NCBI RefSeq assembly: GCF_002051585.1 | Contig: NZ_MZGX01000007.1 | Location: 62,001-126,000, forward strand | Reading direction: 5' to 3' | Origin: Ruminiclostridium hungatei | GTDB lineage: Bacteria > Bacillota > Clostridia > Acetivibrionales > DSM-1351 | Length of the DNA stretch: 64,000 nt | Shown: in pieces, positions 1 through 10,694 of the stretch | How the letters are laid out: each line of letters begins with the position of its first letter | Position numbering within the stretch: the stretch's first letter is position 1 | Position numbers and translations under genes: made by a program | The notes under the pieces: generated by a model | Database searches by the model: none | What the model saw: the letters and a program-made list of their open reading frames with translations, nothing else | Told to the model about the DNA's origin: nothing

Positions 1-2296
1 TTCTCATCATAATGTCATTTTCGGCAGGGTCAAGTCCCAGAGCTATGGCCGGAAGTCCGTCCGTAACCAGGTTTACCCACAGTATCTGGATGGGCAGCAG
101 CGGTATGGGAAGCCACATGAGCATTCCCAGGAACATTGTCAGCACCTCGCCCAGATTGCAGGCCAGCATGTACCGGATGAACTTCCTTATATTGTTGTAT
201 ATTACCCTTCCCTCTTCTACGGCGGCGACTATGGTGGCAAAGTTATCATCCAGCAGCACCATTGAGGAGGCCTCCTTGGTGACATCCGTTCCGGTGATGC
301 CCATGGAAACTCCGATATCGGCCTCTTTTACCGCCGGAGCATCGTTGACTCCGTCACCGGTCATCGCAACTATATGCCCCAGCCTTTTCAGCACCTTCAC
401 TATCTGCAGCTTATGCTTGGGCGAAACTCTGGCATATACGGACACTGAAGGGGCTATGGCTTCCAACTGGGCTTCGCTCATTTTGTCCATCTCGGCACCT
501 GTCAATACATTGTCCCCGTCGCAGAAAATATTCAGTTCTCTGGCTATGGCAGTTGCGGTGAGCTTATGGTCTCCGGTTATCATCACCGGCTTTATTCCTG
601 CAAATCTGCATTTCTGCACTGCTTCAACGGCTTCCTTCCTTGGAGGGTCTATCAAGCCCATGAGGCCCACAAATATGAGGTCGCTTTCCACATTTTTTGT
701 CCTTGAGCTGTAATTTCCCGTCTCCAGTTTTCTATAGGCCAGGCCTATTACTCTCAAGGCATCTGTGGCCATACCGTCATTTATTTTGGTTATTGATCTT
801 TTTGTCAGTTCATCCAGCTTGATAATTCCCCTGGCAGACATTATTCTGCTGCACTTGTCTATAATCATGTCGGGGGCGCCTTTGGTAAAAACGTATATCT
901 CACCCTTGTCATTCTTGCAGACTATGGACATGCATTTTCTGTCGGAATCAAAAGGAAGCTCGTCAATTCTCTGATATGTACCGTTGAGGTCACTTTGAGT
1001 AATCCCCGCCTTGGCTGCCGCTATGGTAAGGGCTATCTCGGTGGGGTCTCCGGATATTTTCAAGGTCTCCTGCTTTGAAAATATGGACTTTATCCTGCCA
1101 ATTGCCGAGCTTTCTGAAGCAGGTCTTGTTATGACCGAATTGTTGCAAAATGCGCCAATTTCCAGTGCCAGCTTTATACCATCCACCTTGAGAGGGTCGG
1201 AGGCTCTGTTGTCCACAAGAAAGCTCCCTTCAACATTGTATCCGTTACCTGTAACAGAAAGCTGGTATCCGGCCGCATATATTTTTCTCACGGTCATCTT
1301 GTTCTCTGTAAGCGTACCAGTCTTGTCAGAGCAGATAATGCTGGCACAGCCCAGAGTCTCAACAGCAGGAAGCTTCCTGATAAGGGCGTTTCTTTTCAGC
1401 ATCCTCTGGACGCCAAGAGCCAGTGAAATTGTTACTATGGCAGGAAGTCCTTCGGGAACGGCAGCCACTGCCAGGCTTATGCCCGAGAGCAGCATGTTAA
1501 AGAGTTTTTCTCCGCGGATGACACCGGTTACGGAGACGATGGCGCATATGAGCAGGCAGCCTACGGCTATAAACCTCCCCAGATGTGCAAGTCTTTTTTG
1601 CAGAGGAGTTTCTTCATCCTCTATGTTCTGAATCATATCTGCTATGTGGCCCATTTCGGTCTTCATGCCGGTGGCATAAACTATGGCCTTGCCCCTGCCG
1701 CCGGTTATAACGGTTCCCATATAGACCGAGGATTTTTTATCATAAGGGTCGACGATTGCCTTGCTGCTTTTAAGCGGACTTTTCTCAACGGGAACCGATT
1801 CTCCTGTCAACAGGGATTCGTCCACCTGAAGGCCGCTGCTTTCCAAAACGGCAGCATCGGCGGCTATACGGTCTCCGGCTTCGATTACAAGAATATCACC
1901 TGGTACGATTTCCTCCGCGGGTATGCTGACAAGCTGCTCGTTTCTGATTACCTTGGCATTTGGAGCTGCAAGTGATTTTAAGGCTTCCATTGTCTTCTCG
2001 GTTTTGAATTCCTGGACAAACCCCATTATGGCATTAATCACAACTATGGCTATTATAGTGATTGCCTCGGTCATTTCTCCCATAAATCCTGATATGACGG
2101 TAGAAACCATCAGAATTATTACCATCAGGTCGGTGAATTGCTCAAATAATATTTTTAACGGAGATATCTTCTTTCTTTCAGCCAGAATATTCGGGCCATG
2201 GGTTTGGAGCTTATGTTTTGCCTCCTTGTCGGTAAGGCCTGTGTTTAGCATACTTTCCGGATTTGCATAATTCAGCTTTGATTCAATAACACTCAT
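1..2296 (-). CDS. Cation-transporting P-type ATPase, type IIA (calcium-pump-like), C-terminus outside window
   Basis: This is a membrane pump that would couple ATP hydrolysis to cation export, most likely Ca2+. The minus frame stays open from an ATG at 2296 to the window edge, giving 765 codons; relatives are roughly 880-900 residues, so the last membrane segments are missing. Visible motifs are LTGES in the actuator domain near residue 165, PEGLPA in membrane segment M4 near residue 280, the phosphorylation motif SDKTGTLTE near residue 322, and [10 protein letters not shown] near residue 640. PEGLP in M4 is typical of SERCA/PMCA-type pumps and argues against an MgtA-type magnesium importer. 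The N-terminal cation-ATPase domain is recognisable. It lies 111 bp downstream of mgtC on the same strand and could be cotranscribed with it. Ion specificity (Ca2+ versus Na+/K+) is inference. Confidence 0.95.
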   Translation of the reverse strand, partial: MSVIESKLNYANPESMLNTGLTDKEAKHKLQTHGPNILAERKKISPLKILFEQFTDLMVIILMVSTVISGFMGEMTEAITIIAIVVINAIMGFVQEFKTEKTMEALKSLAAPNAKVIRNEQLVSIPAEEIVPGDILVIEAGDRIAADAAVLESSGLQVDESLLTGESVPVEKSPLKSSKAIVDPYDKKSSVYMGTVITGGRGKAIVYATGMKTEMGHIADMIQNIEDEETPLQKRLAHLGRFIAVGCLLICAIVSVTGVIRGEKLFNMLLSGISLAVAAVPEGLPAIVTISLALGVQRMLKRNALIRKLPAVETLGCASIICSDKTGTLTENKMTVRKIYAAGYQLSVTGNGYNVEGSFLVDNRASDPLKVDGIKLALEIGAFCNNSVITRPASESSAIGRIKSIFSKQETLKISGDPTEIALTIAAAKAGITQSDLNGTYQRIDELPFDSDRKCMSIVCKNDKGEIYVFTKGAPDMIIDKCSRIMSARGIIKLDELTKRSITKINDGMATDALRVIGLAYRKLETGNYSSRTKNVESDLIFVGLMGLIDPPRKEAVEAVQKCRFAGIKPVMITGDHKLTATAIARELNIFCDGDNVLTGAEMDKMSEAQLEAIAPSVSVYARVSPKHKLQIVKVLKRLGHIVAMTGDGVNDAPAVKEADIGVSMGITGTDVTKEASSMVLLDDNFATIVAAVEEGRVIYNNIRKFIRYMLACNLGEVLTMFLGMLMWLPIPLLPIQILWVNLVTDGLPAIALGLDPAENDIMMR

Positions 2297-2407
2297 AACA
2301 ATTAATCGCCTCTCTTGTATTCTACGAATATTTTTATTCAAGAGGAGGGCAAAATAGTACAAGATTATTGAACAGGAGAAGCTTTGACAGGCACCCGGCC
2401 CCAGCAG

Positions 2408-3112
2408 CTATTCCTCGTAAACCCGTCTGACATGTTCATGGCATAAAACTGCTTCTATCAGCTCAGCCATGGGTGTCTGGGCGGACATATCCAGAGTGAA
2501 GCGCAGCACCATTTCTCCGTCTCTTTCACTGCTGACAAAATCTGTTTTCTTTATTTTAACACCCAATTCCTGTATTATTCTGGATAGTTCATTGACTTCG
2601 CCTCTTTTTATCTGTGTATGGATAAAAAGCCTTGTACTTTTCTGTGAAGTCATCCTGCCTTGAGTTTTCTTTATTACAACCAGTATAAGAAAAATTATTA
2701 CGGTGGCAAGCAAGGCTCCGGAGTAAAAACCTATTCCGGCGGCTATACCCACGCAGGACACAGCCCAGAGGCTGGCGGCTGTTGTCAGGCCCTTTACGCT
2801 GATACCCTCTTTTATTATGGTACCGGCTCCCAGAAAGCCTATCCCGCTGATTACCTGAGCCCCCAATCGAGCAGGGTCAACATTCACATGAGAAGAATAC
2901 CTGTAATAAATAAATTCAGAGGTCACCATGACCAGCGCAGAACCCACGCATACAAGAATATGGGTTCTGAGGCCGGCAGGCCTATGTACGTGCTCCCTCT
3001 CAAAGCCTATGATTCCTCCAAGTACACAGGCTATAATAAGCCTGGATATCATAGATAGATAGAATTCGCCCTGGCTGCTGAAATAACTTGACAGATTATT
3101 TAATATCCACAT
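2408..3112 (-). CDS. MgtC/SapB family inner-membrane protein
   Basis: A 234-residue membrane protein of the MgtC/SapB family. The hydrophobic N-terminal half has about four to five membrane segments and the family signature GGIIGFEREHVHRPAGLRTH near residues 33-52. The C-terminal roughly 80 residues are soluble and ACT-like. Family members are tied to magnesium limitation and to regulation of the F-type ATPase, but the transport function is not settled. The start at 3112 has only a weak ribosome site (GCGG) but sits 38-45 bp downstream of a good sigma-A promoter. The next gene downstream is a P-type ATPase. MgtC next to a P-type ATPase is a familiar pairing, although here the pump is of the calcium type. 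Confidence 0.92.
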   Translation of the reverse strand: MWILNNLSSYFSSQGEFYLSMISRLIIACVLGGIIGFEREHVHRPAGLRTHILVCVGSALVMVTSEFIYYRYSSHVNVDPARLGAQVISGIGFLGAGTIIKEGISVKGLTTAASLWAVSCVGIAAGIGFYSGALLATVIIFLILVVIKKTQGRMTSQKSTRLFIHTQIKRGEVNELSRIIQELGVKIKKTDFVSSERDGEMVLRFTLDMSAQTPMAELIEAVLCHEHVRRVYEE

Positions 3113-3155
3113 AAAATACCGCCATTCTGCACTATATTATCAATTCATATTTAAT

Positions 3156-3184
3156 ATTATATACCCTCTAGCATGCCCTTTCAA
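3156..3184 (-). promoter_or_regulatory. Sigma-A promoter for mgtC
   Basis: On the minus strand TTGAAA (3184-3179) is followed by a 17-bp spacer and TATAAT (3161-3156). The -10 is perfect, the -35 has one mismatch and the spacing is ideal. Transcription would start near 3149, about 37 nt upstream of the mgtC ATG. Confidence 0.7.
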
Positions 3185-3280
3185 CAGTCGCAGCAACTCG
3201 GCCATCCAGGCCTCGGGTGAGTTAAACTTGCCTCTTAATGACTTTATTAACTAGCACAACGGGTTAAATTACTATACATT

Positions 3281-3342
3281 AAAAAAGAAAAGGAGCTTTG
3301 AACTATCCGAAGGGTAGTTCGCAACACTCCTTTTCTTTTTAA
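3281..3342 (-). terminator. Intrinsic terminator after spoIIR
   Basis: A long stem-loop starts about 28 bp downstream of the spoIIR stop codon. The outer arms are AAAAGAAAAGGAG (from 3283) and CTCCTTTTCTTTT (to 3339). A nested hairpin GAACTATCC / GGGTAGTTC fills the loop. Read on the minus strand the second arm ends in a T-rich run. The arms are nearly symmetrical, so it may also act on the other strand. Confidence 0.75.
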
Positions 3343-3369
3343 GGAAGATTTAATTCTGACTGCACCGTT

Positions 3370-4086
3370 TTATCTGAACATTTTGTTAACTGCACCTGTA
3401 ACCTTTACTTTGGAGCCTTCAAAGAGCTCTACCACCTTGAACCTGATTTTCACAGGAATATCCTCACTGTTGTCCGCGGTGGTAATCAACTTGTATTCTT
3501 CCGAGGACAACGAAGTTTTCAAATCCTGTTTTACAGAATCCGGTATGGTTCCATGAGTTGCATCTATGAAGCAAAGCGGCGGGAAAAGCACACACCACCA
3601 GTTGGCACCGGCACCATCTCCTATTACAACCTTAAGTGCCTGGTATTCTCCTGCGGGAAGTGCTATATCCCCATAGGTCTTGGTGGGAAAGGAATAGTTT
3701 CCCATAGATGCCTTTACATTATAATTGCTGTTATTTTCCTTTATGATTTTTGAAGAAACCTGCTCAATTTTTTCCAGATTGGCATTTATAATGTCCCTGG
3801 TCTCACTTATATTTTTTGAAGCTGCAAGCTTGTCCTTCATAAACTCTATGATTGCATCCCGGACCTTCAGCTTAAGTGCCTGGTCGGCTTTGGAATCGCT
3901 GTTTGCGACAACATGAAGTCTTACCAGGTTTTGTGAAAGTCCTGCATTTACATCTTCTGCATAATTGTAGGTGATTACCCATGCTCCAAGCATCACCAGC
4001 AGTAAAACCGCCATGCATATTTTAATTATATTGGACGTCCTATGGCCCGAAGCTATCGGTTTGAAGTATAAAAGTCCCTTACTCAT
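3370..4086 (-). CDS. spoIIR: Stage II sporulation protein R
   Basis: SpoIIR is made in the forespore and secreted into the intermembrane space, where it triggers SpoIIGA-dependent processing of pro-sigma-E in the mother cell. The 238-residue product has one N-terminal membrane segment (about residues 21-45). It then carries the family hallmarks RLHVVANSDS with DQALKLKVRD, and FPTKTYGDIALPAGEYQAL followed by NWWCVLFPPLCFID. The start at 4086 is preceded by AAGGAGG. A sigma-F-type promoter lies 51-79 bp upstream, matching the known forespore expression of this gene. It is monocistronic, with a terminator behind it and a different promoter for the next gene. Confidence 0.97.
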   Translation of the reverse strand: MSKGLLYFKPIASGHRTSNIIKICMAVLLLVMLGAWVITYNYAEDVNAGLSQNLVRLHVVANSDSKADQALKLKVRDAIIEFMKDKLAASKNISETRDIINANLEKIEQVSSKIIKENNSNYNVKASMGNYSFPTKTYGDIALPAGEYQALKVVIGDGAGANWWCVLFPPLCFIDATHGTIPDSVKQDLKTSLSSEEYKLITTADNSEDIPVKIRFKVVELFEGSKVKVTGAVNKMFR

Positions 4087-4136
4087 AAATTTTCCCCTCC
4101 TTTGCCGCTGCCGCTTGTGAAAAATACGGCTGACGA

Positions 4137-4165
4137 CCTTTCCCCAATTAAATGATTAAATATAC
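4137..4165 (-). promoter_or_regulatory. Sigma-F-type promoter for spoIIR
   Basis: On the minus strand GTATA (4165-4161) is followed by exactly 15 bp and then GGGGAAAGG (4145-4137). This fits the forespore sigma-F consensus (GYATA, 15 bp, GG-purine-rich box). The known sigma-F dependence of spoIIR in Bacillus supports the call. The region 4087-4402 otherwise holds only this promoter, the ribosome site and the pyrG terminator. Confidence 0.72.
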
Positions 4166-4342
4166 TTTTTTAAGGTAATCATTTTTTATTTAAACCTATC
4201 AATATTTAGTAATAAGCTTCATAAAATAATTATTGTCAGATATTCGTTTTTTTATACAAAATAAGAAAATTTTCTATGTTTCAGATTGATTTATAAATTG
4301 GGACAGGACAGCCCTGGCTGCCCGGAAGAAGGGCTGAAATTG

Positions 4343-4380
4343 AAAAAGCCGGAGCAGGTGGCTGCCTGCTCTGGCTTTTA
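4343..4380 (-). terminator. Intrinsic terminator after pyrG
   Basis: Arms AAAGCC-GAGCAGG and CCTGCTC-GGCTTT pair with one mismatch around a short loop. On the minus strand the second arm is followed by a run of T. It begins 23 bp downstream of the pyrG stop. Confidence 0.85.
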
Positions 4381-4402
4381 GTCATGTGGATATTAATTTT
4401 TA

Positions 4403-6043
<1,641 letters not shown>

Positions 6044-6224
6044 TTATATATAGAAATGCAAATTAAATTGTATTTAGGAATGTAAGTAATTCCTCATTGT
6101 TCATAACTTTTTTAACGTTCAGGTGTAATTTAAAGTCTCACGGCTGTAAAAATTTTCTTTCCCAAACGTGTTTCAATGAGGTAAAGTCGTTCCGTTTAAT
6201 ACCGGGTATCTATTCCCTCGTTAT

Positions 6225-6253
6225 ATTTTATATTTTGACATAACAAAGGTCAA
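6225..6253 (-). promoter_or_regulatory. Sigma-A promoter and long leader of pyrG
   Basis: TTGACC (6253-6248), a 17-bp spacer and TAAAAT (6230-6225) on the minus strand form a good sigma-A promoter. Transcription would start near 6218, so the pyrG message has a leader of about 205 nt. That leader contains a small hairpin (GGAAT / ATTCC near 6076-6092) but no terminator-like hairpin with a T run. A Bacillus-type CTP-sensitive attenuator is therefore not evident. I see no gene in 6014-6299. Confidence 0.6.
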
Positions 6254-6299
6254 TATATATGCAACATTTATTTTTTATCAATTATTTCAAAAATATTTT

Positions 6300-6770
6300 T
6301 CAGTTTGAAGGCCGGTTTTTTGTCTGTTTTTTTCCCGCCAGCCACCTGATTGCCGCATATATTCCCAGGCCTGCCGCCGCTCCGGAACTGTCAATCAGAA
6401 CATCCAGGGGCTGTCCGCTTCTGCCTGGAATAAACAGTTGATGTATTTCATCACTGACTGCATACATGGCACATATGGCAAATGCCATGACAAAATTCCT
6501 CCACCCCGGAAAGCCGGTTTTGCGCAATGCATTTGAGGTTAGCAGGGCAAGTATCAGGTATGCGCTGAAATGAGCCCCCTTTCTCACAAAATGATTTACC
6601 GCCTCCATATCAAAGCTGGCTGATCCCGCAAAAAAACTGTAAATCCAGTCGGTTATCCCCAGGCTGAGGCCGTTGGATTCCGAGGCACCCTGAGAAGAAA
6701 GTCTGAAAATAAGAAACATCCATATAAAAACCGAAGCCCAAGCAATAGCTGCTTTAATCCTGTTATTCAT
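6300..6770 (-). CDS. VanZ-like membrane protein
   Basis: A 156-residue membrane protein of the VanZ-like family with four predicted membrane segments. Family residues visible are the RKGAHFSAYLILALL segment, the acidic/His motif SDEIHQLFIPGRSGQPLDVLID, and a closing GxxxG membrane helix. VanZ gives low-level teicoplanin resistance in enterococci. The broad family is often found in polysaccharide loci, with no settled biochemical role. I placed the start at the ATG at 6770, which has a ribosome site, rather than at an upstream GTG at 6812. A terminator separates it from the second VanZ-like gene, so it may be only weakly cotranscribed with the polysaccharide operon. Confidence 0.88.
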   Translation of the reverse strand: MNNRIKAAIAWASVFIWMFLIFRLSSQGASESNGLSLGITDWIYSFFAGSASFDMEAVNHFVRKGAHFSAYLILALLTSNALRKTGFPGWRNFVMAFAICAMYAVSDEIHQLFIPGRSGQPLDVLIDSSGAAAGLGIYAAIRWLAGKKQTKNRPSN

Positions 6771-6850
6771 TATCCGCCTTATTCCCCGTGAGTTATTTTC
6801 ACCTGTATACACTGCCGCATCCGATTAGCCGTATGTCTGTCCACAGGCAA

Positions 6851-6881
6851 TAAAAAAACATATGACAAAATCATACGTTTT
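6851..6881 (-). terminator. Intrinsic terminator between the two VanZ-like genes
   Basis: On the minus strand AAAACGTATGA, a 5-nt loop and TCATATGTTTT pair with one G-T wobble, followed by TTTTTTTA. It lies 25 bp after the stop of the upstream vanZ-like gene and is the first strong terminator at the end of the polysaccharide locus. Confidence 0.75.
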
Positions 6882-6905
6882 CTTATTATATCACAATTTT
6901 AATTT

Positions 6906-7448
6906 TTATTCGAGGGGAGTATTACCCTTATATCCTTCACTGACTTTTTTTTGACTGCTCCTTTTGTCAAACCTCCGTCTGAGGAAGATGAAAATCCCCA
7001 CAGCGGCACAGATGCCCGATACATCCTTGAATACGTCAGCCACTCCGGCACCTGGAAGCCCTGAATCGTTCCTCCCATAATAGTTCATCTGATTTATCTC
7101 ATCAATTATGCTTATACACAGGCCCGATATAAAAACTACGGCTATCCGGCAGTTGTTACTAATACCCCACAGCCACAGTACTGCCGAAAAAATTGCCGCA
7201 AGCATAAAATACATTGCTATGTGGGCCAGATCCCTCACATATTCGTCGATTCTGACAACAGCTTGCACTGAATTGCCTGCCCCCGGATACGCAACTCCAA
7301 GTTTTTCCGCCATTGTGATAATTGCTCTTGATACCGTCCTGCTCATATTACCTGAGCTCTCAGCAGTCTGAGAGGACATGAATATGATAAAGCCCACCCA
7401 GAGGAGCAGCAGGAATACCGCTATGATGCCTATCCTTTTGTAACTCAT
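6906..7448 (-). CDS. VanZ-like membrane protein
   Basis: A 180-residue VanZ-like membrane protein. It has a first membrane helix at residues 6-24 followed by SSQTAESSGNMSR, then YVRDLAHIAMYFMLAAIFSAVL and the motif IDEINQMNYYGRNDSG...GVADVFKDVSG. That motif is a diverged version of the acidic/His signature in the neighbouring paralogue (NQ replaces HQ). The C-terminus is basic and probably cytosolic. The start has an AAGGAGAAGG ribosome site. It is 40 bp downstream of the sugar transferase and looks like the last gene of the main polysaccharide operon. Function is unknown; a surface-polymer role is inferred from position. Confidence 0.85.
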   Translation of the reverse strand: MSYKRIGIIAVFLLLLWVGFIIFMSSQTAESSGNMSRTVSRAIITMAEKLGVAYPGAGNSVQAVVRIDEYVRDLAHIAMYFMLAAIFSAVLWLWGISNNCRIAVVFISGLCISIIDEINQMNYYGRNDSGLPGAGVADVFKDVSGICAAVGIFIFLRRRFDKRSSQKKVSEGYKGNTPLE

Positions 7449-7487
7449 CCTTCTCCTTTTATCTGTTCAGGTTTTACAGGCTCATTT

Positions 7488-8156
7488 CTATGAAGCTCTG
7501 CTGTCACCCAGCAAAACAGGTACTGTCTTGATAATTATTTTTATATCCTTCCAAAGAGTTCTTTCACGTATGTATTTAAGGTCCAGCCTGCACATTTCCT
7601 CAAAACCGATATCATTTCTCCCGCTGACTTGCCAAAGGCCGGTTATACCAGGCTTCACAGACAATCTCAGGTTATGCCAGGCATGATATTTCTGAACCTC
7701 CCTGTCAATTGGCGGCCTTGGTCCTACCATGCTCATTTCTCCTTTGAGAACATTGAACAACTGAGGCAATTCGTCAATACTGGTCTTTCTGATTATCCTG
7801 CCCACTCTTGTTATGCGTGGATCATTCCTGACCTTGAACATGAATCCGCTGATTTCATTCATATCTTCCACTTCGTTAAACCTTTGCTCTGCATCCGGAA
7901 CCATTGACCTGAATTTGTGCATGTTAAAAGGCCTTCCCATCAATCCCATCCTGCTTTGATGAAAAAAAACCGGTCCTCTGGAATCAAGCTTTATCAGCAC
8001 AGCTACCAGCAAAAAAACCGGAGAAAGCAGAACAATAGCCAGCAGTGAAGCACATATATCAAAAAGCCTTTTTCCCACACAATAATAGCCGGGTACATTG
8101 TTGAACATGGCCCTCTGATCAACAACATATTTTGCATTCAGTTCCATATCCCTCAT
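7488..8156 (-). CDS. Initiating sugar transferase (undecaprenyl-phosphate sugar-1-phosphate transferase)
   Basis: This enzyme would load the first sugar phosphate onto undecaprenyl phosphate on the inner membrane face, starting repeat-unit synthesis. The 222-residue product corresponds to the catalytic C-terminal part of WbaP/CpsE-type proteins and lacks their extra N-terminal membrane domain. It has one hydrophobic reentrant or membrane helix (SLLAIVLLSPVFLLVAVLI), then MHKFRSMV, DELPQLFNVLKGEMSMVGPRPP and KPGITGLWQVSGRN, all family signatures. The start at 8156 overlaps the stop of the phosphatase gene as ATGA and has GGGAG upstream. I therefore prefer it to a GTG at 8171. The sugar specificity cannot be read from sequence. 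Confidence 0.95.
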   Translation of the reverse strand: MRDMELNAKYVVDQRAMFNNVPGYYCVGKRLFDICASLLAIVLLSPVFLLVAVLIKLDSRGPVFFHQSRMGLMGRPFNMHKFRSMVPDAEQRFNEVEDMNEISGFMFKVRNDPRITRVGRIIRKTSIDELPQLFNVLKGEMSMVGPRPPIDREVQKYHAWHNLRLSVKPGITGLWQVSGRNDIGFEEMCRLDLKYIRERTLWKDIKIIIKTVPVLLGDSRAS

Positions 8157-8902
8157 ACCAGCTTCTCCCACTTCAGTATTTTTGCATTGGACAGTTCTTC
8201 ACTATACCCGCCATCCAGCAAGCTTTTCGGACTGTTGTGAAAAAGAATACCCGCCTCTTCCTTTCCCACCCAGTTGGATACATTTTTGAAGGCTTCCCTG
8301 TACCAGTCTATGTAATCCGACGCACAGTGGGCATTTGAAGCAACCATATCAACAAATTTCATTTTCAGCAGCCTCCTGGAGAACTCCTTCACCCCGGAGC
8401 CATATACCCCCACTATACTTGCAGTGTCCATCTGAATATAGCAGCCGGCTTTGATAAGTTCCACAAAGTTCTCGAATCTGTTAATGAAAGGTCTGTTTCT
8501 TTCAATATGGGCAATTATCGGAGTTATTCTCTGCATTCTGAGTTTGAATACCAGCTCAATGCATTTCTGGGGAGAAGCGTTAAACGGAAATTCAAAAAGA
8601 ATGGCTCCCGACTTGTTAAGGCTGAGCCTTCTCTTATTTTTAAACAAGGCGCTGCCGTCCGGATCTGCAAATACTTCATATCCAAGGCTGATTGCCACCT
8701 CATAATCTTTTGCCTTATACAACAGTTCCTTGTAATTTTCCTCCAGACGCTCCAGTCCGAATACCTCTTCCTGATAATGAGGCGTAGCAACTATCATGCT
8801 TATCCCAAGCCTTTCAGCCTCTCTGATCATTTTCAGCGATTCTGCCATATTAGCCGGTCCATCATCAACTCCATGTATTATATGACTGTGAATATCGATC
8901 AT
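8153..8902 (-). CDS. CpsB/YwqE-type tyrosine-protein phosphatase (PHP family)
   Basis: A manganese-dependent PHP-superfamily phosphatase that removes phosphate from the CpsD-type tyrosine kinase, controlling capsule chain growth. The 249-residue protein begins with DIHSHIIHGVDDGP, the metal-binding HxH and the signature of CpsB/YwqE. It also has VATPHY, IIAHIERNRPF and SNAHC as later ligand segments. An ATG at 8911 lies only 2 nt from the GAAAGG ribosome site, whereas the ATG at 8902 is 11 nt away; I chose 8902. It lies far downstream (about 17 kb) of the matching kinase and chain-length genes but in the same transcriptional direction. Confidence 0.94.
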   Translation of the reverse strand: MIDIHSHIIHGVDDGPANMAESLKMIREAERLGISMIVATPHYQEEVFGLERLEENYKELLYKAKDYEVAISLGYEVFADPDGSALFKNKRRLSLNKSGAILFEFPFNASPQKCIELVFKLRMQRITPIIAHIERNRPFINRFENFVELIKAGCYIQMDTASIVGVYGSGVKEFSRRLLKMKFVDMVASNAHCASDYIDWYREAFKNVSNWVGKEEAGILFHNSPKSLLDGGYSEELSNAKILKWEKLV

Positions 8903-8955
8903 AATATCCATATCCTTTCAAAATATATTTATTTCAGTTCCAAGAAATTTATCAC

Positions 8956-10674
8956 TTATGCACTTGCTATGAATCCATCCTTTATGTTTAAGTCATCCAA
9001 CCGCTGTTCAAGCAACTTTCCTTCCTTTAGTCTTAAAACCCGGGAACATATGGACAGGGCGGTATATCTGTGGGTTATAACTATACAGGTTCTTGCAGGC
9101 CTCATTCCATTTATGCTTGTAAGGACATGAACCTCTGAAGCTCTGTCCAGGGCTGAGGTTGCCTCGTCTAAAATCAGAATCGGGGCCTTCCTCAGCAGTG
9201 CTCTGGCAATTGATATTCTTTGGGCCTGCCCCTCCGAAAGTCCGATTCCATGTTCTCCTATCTTTGTCTGCATACCCTCAGGCAGCTCATTAATAAAATC
9301 CAAGGCCCCGGCCGCCCCCGCTGCTGCAACTATTTCCTCACCGGTAGCTTCCGGGAAGCCCCATAAAAGATTTTCTTCAATAGTACCGCTGAATAACGTA
9401 TTTCCCTGGGGTACATATGAAATCCAATCCCTGGTTCCGGCGGAGACAAAATACTCCCTGTTATCCCTGGTGGTCAGCAGTACACTTCCTTTTTCGGGCT
9501 TCAGCAGTGCCAGCAGCATTCTTATCAGGGTTGTTTTCCCTTCTCCGGAGGGGCCTATGAGGCCTACAATTTCCCCCGGTCTGATGGTCACATTCAATCT
9601 TTCCAAAATAGGTTTTCCATCGCTGTACCAGAAAGTGACTCCCTGAAACTTAATCCCGGCTTCATAAGCTGCCGGAAGCTTGTTTTCACTCTCTTCCGAG
9701 GGGAGGTCTTCTATTTCCATTAACCTTCCTGCAGATGCCACGGCAGCTATCACCTGGGGTATCATTCTGGCCAAACCCACAAAGGGGCCCTGTACCTGGG
9801 AAACCAACTGCAAAAATGCAGTCAGTGTCCCGAAGGTAGTAGCTCCCCTGCCAAGTTTCAGCGCACCCCAGCAGAAGGCCAGAAAATATCCTGCCCAGTA
9901 GCCCAGTCCCAATATGGTGCTGGCCAGAACGCTTGTGACATTCCTTTTCTTGACCCAGCCAAGGCGGATACTGTGAAGGCTTGCAATGCTGGCAATATTC
10001 TTTTCCTCCAGGCTGAACGCCTTGACAATCAGCATGTTCTCAACAGCTTCCTGGAGAAATGACCTGTAAACACTTTCCGATTCCTGAACCTTTATCTGAT
10101 ACCTTTTTATCTTTCTCCCCCATATCCTGCTGAACAATACAGTAAAGGGGCCTAAAACAAACGCCAGTAAAGCCAGCGTGGGTTCATAGTAAAGAAGGGT
10201 TGCAAATGCCGCAGCCAACTGCACTCCCAGGGATATCATGCCTGGCAGGGTATCCACCACTCCGGTTGTCACCGCTCCTACGTCGCTTGTGAGCCTTGTG
10301 AGGATATCTCCGCTGTGGTACCGGTTTACTGCCATCCATTCGGTTCTTGTTATGCGGGAAAAAACTCTTTTCCTCATATTGTTTGACAAAACTTCGGTTG
10401 TTCTGACAGTTATAATTGAGGATGCTCCTTTTATGCCAAGATTTATAATTATCAATGCGCCAAACAGTGCTGCATAAAGAGCGGCCCTGTTCAAAGTGCC
10501 GTCAACTGCACTGTCTATGAGGTTTTTGGAAAACACCGCCGTTATTACACCGGTTACAGACGTAAAAGCATCCAGCAAAATAATGGACAGCAAGCTCTTG
10601 GAAACTGTCCTGGCATTGACCGCTATCCATCTGAAATCCCTTAAAAGTTTGCCATACTCTTTTGTAATACGCAT
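8956..10674 (-). CDS. ABC exporter, fused membrane and ATPase domains
   Basis: A half-transporter of 572 residues with an N-terminal six-helix exporter domain and a C-terminal ATPase. The ATPase has Walker A GLIGPSGEGKTTL, a VPQGNTLFSGTIEENLLWG Q-loop region, the signature LSEGQAQRISIARALL, Walker B ILILDEATSALD and an ITHR switch. No N-terminal C39 peptidase domain is present, so leader removal would need a separate protease; an S26-type peptidase is encoded immediately upstream. Position between the peptide cassette and the polysaccharide genes suggests export of the modified peptide, as McjD-type exporters do in lasso clusters. The start at 10674 has GGAG 5 nt away; a longer in-frame version from 10710 overlaps nothing useful. 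Confidence 0.92.
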   Translation of the reverse strand: MRITKEYGKLLRDFRWIAVNARTVSKSLLSIILLDAFTSVTGVITAVFSKNLIDSAVDGTLNRAALYAALFGALIIINLGIKGASSIITVRTTEVLSNNMRKRVFSRITRTEWMAVNRYHSGDILTRLTSDVGAVTTGVVDTLPGMISLGVQLAAAFATLLYYEPTLALLAFVLGPFTVLFSRIWGRKIKRYQIKVQESESVYRSFLQEAVENMLIVKAFSLEEKNIASIASLHSIRLGWVKKRNVTSVLASTILGLGYWAGYFLAFCWGALKLGRGATTFGTLTAFLQLVSQVQGPFVGLARMIPQVIAAVASAGRLMEIEDLPSEESENKLPAAYEAGIKFQGVTFWYSDGKPILERLNVTIRPGEIVGLIGPSGEGKTTLIRMLLALLKPEKGSVLLTTRDNREYFVSAGTRDWISYVPQGNTLFSGTIEENLLWGFPEATGEEIVAAAGAAGALDFINELPEGMQTKIGEHGIGLSEGQAQRISIARALLRKAPILILDEATSALDRASEVHVLTSINGMRPARTCIVITHRYTALSICSRVLRLKEGKLLEQRLDDLNIKDGFIASA

Positions 10675-10694
10675 GATATCTCCACTTCCCCAAA

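Noticed and set aside
1-2296. Plus-strand ORFs (for example 12-713 and 1011-1631) as genes
   Set aside because: They lie antisense to the fully open P-type ATPase frame, encode low-complexity Ser/Leu-rich products and lack ribosome sites.
1-2296. MgtA-type magnesium importer because of the adjacent mgtC
   Set aside because: The M4 motif is PEGLP, as in type IIA calcium pumps, and the N-terminal part matches that branch.
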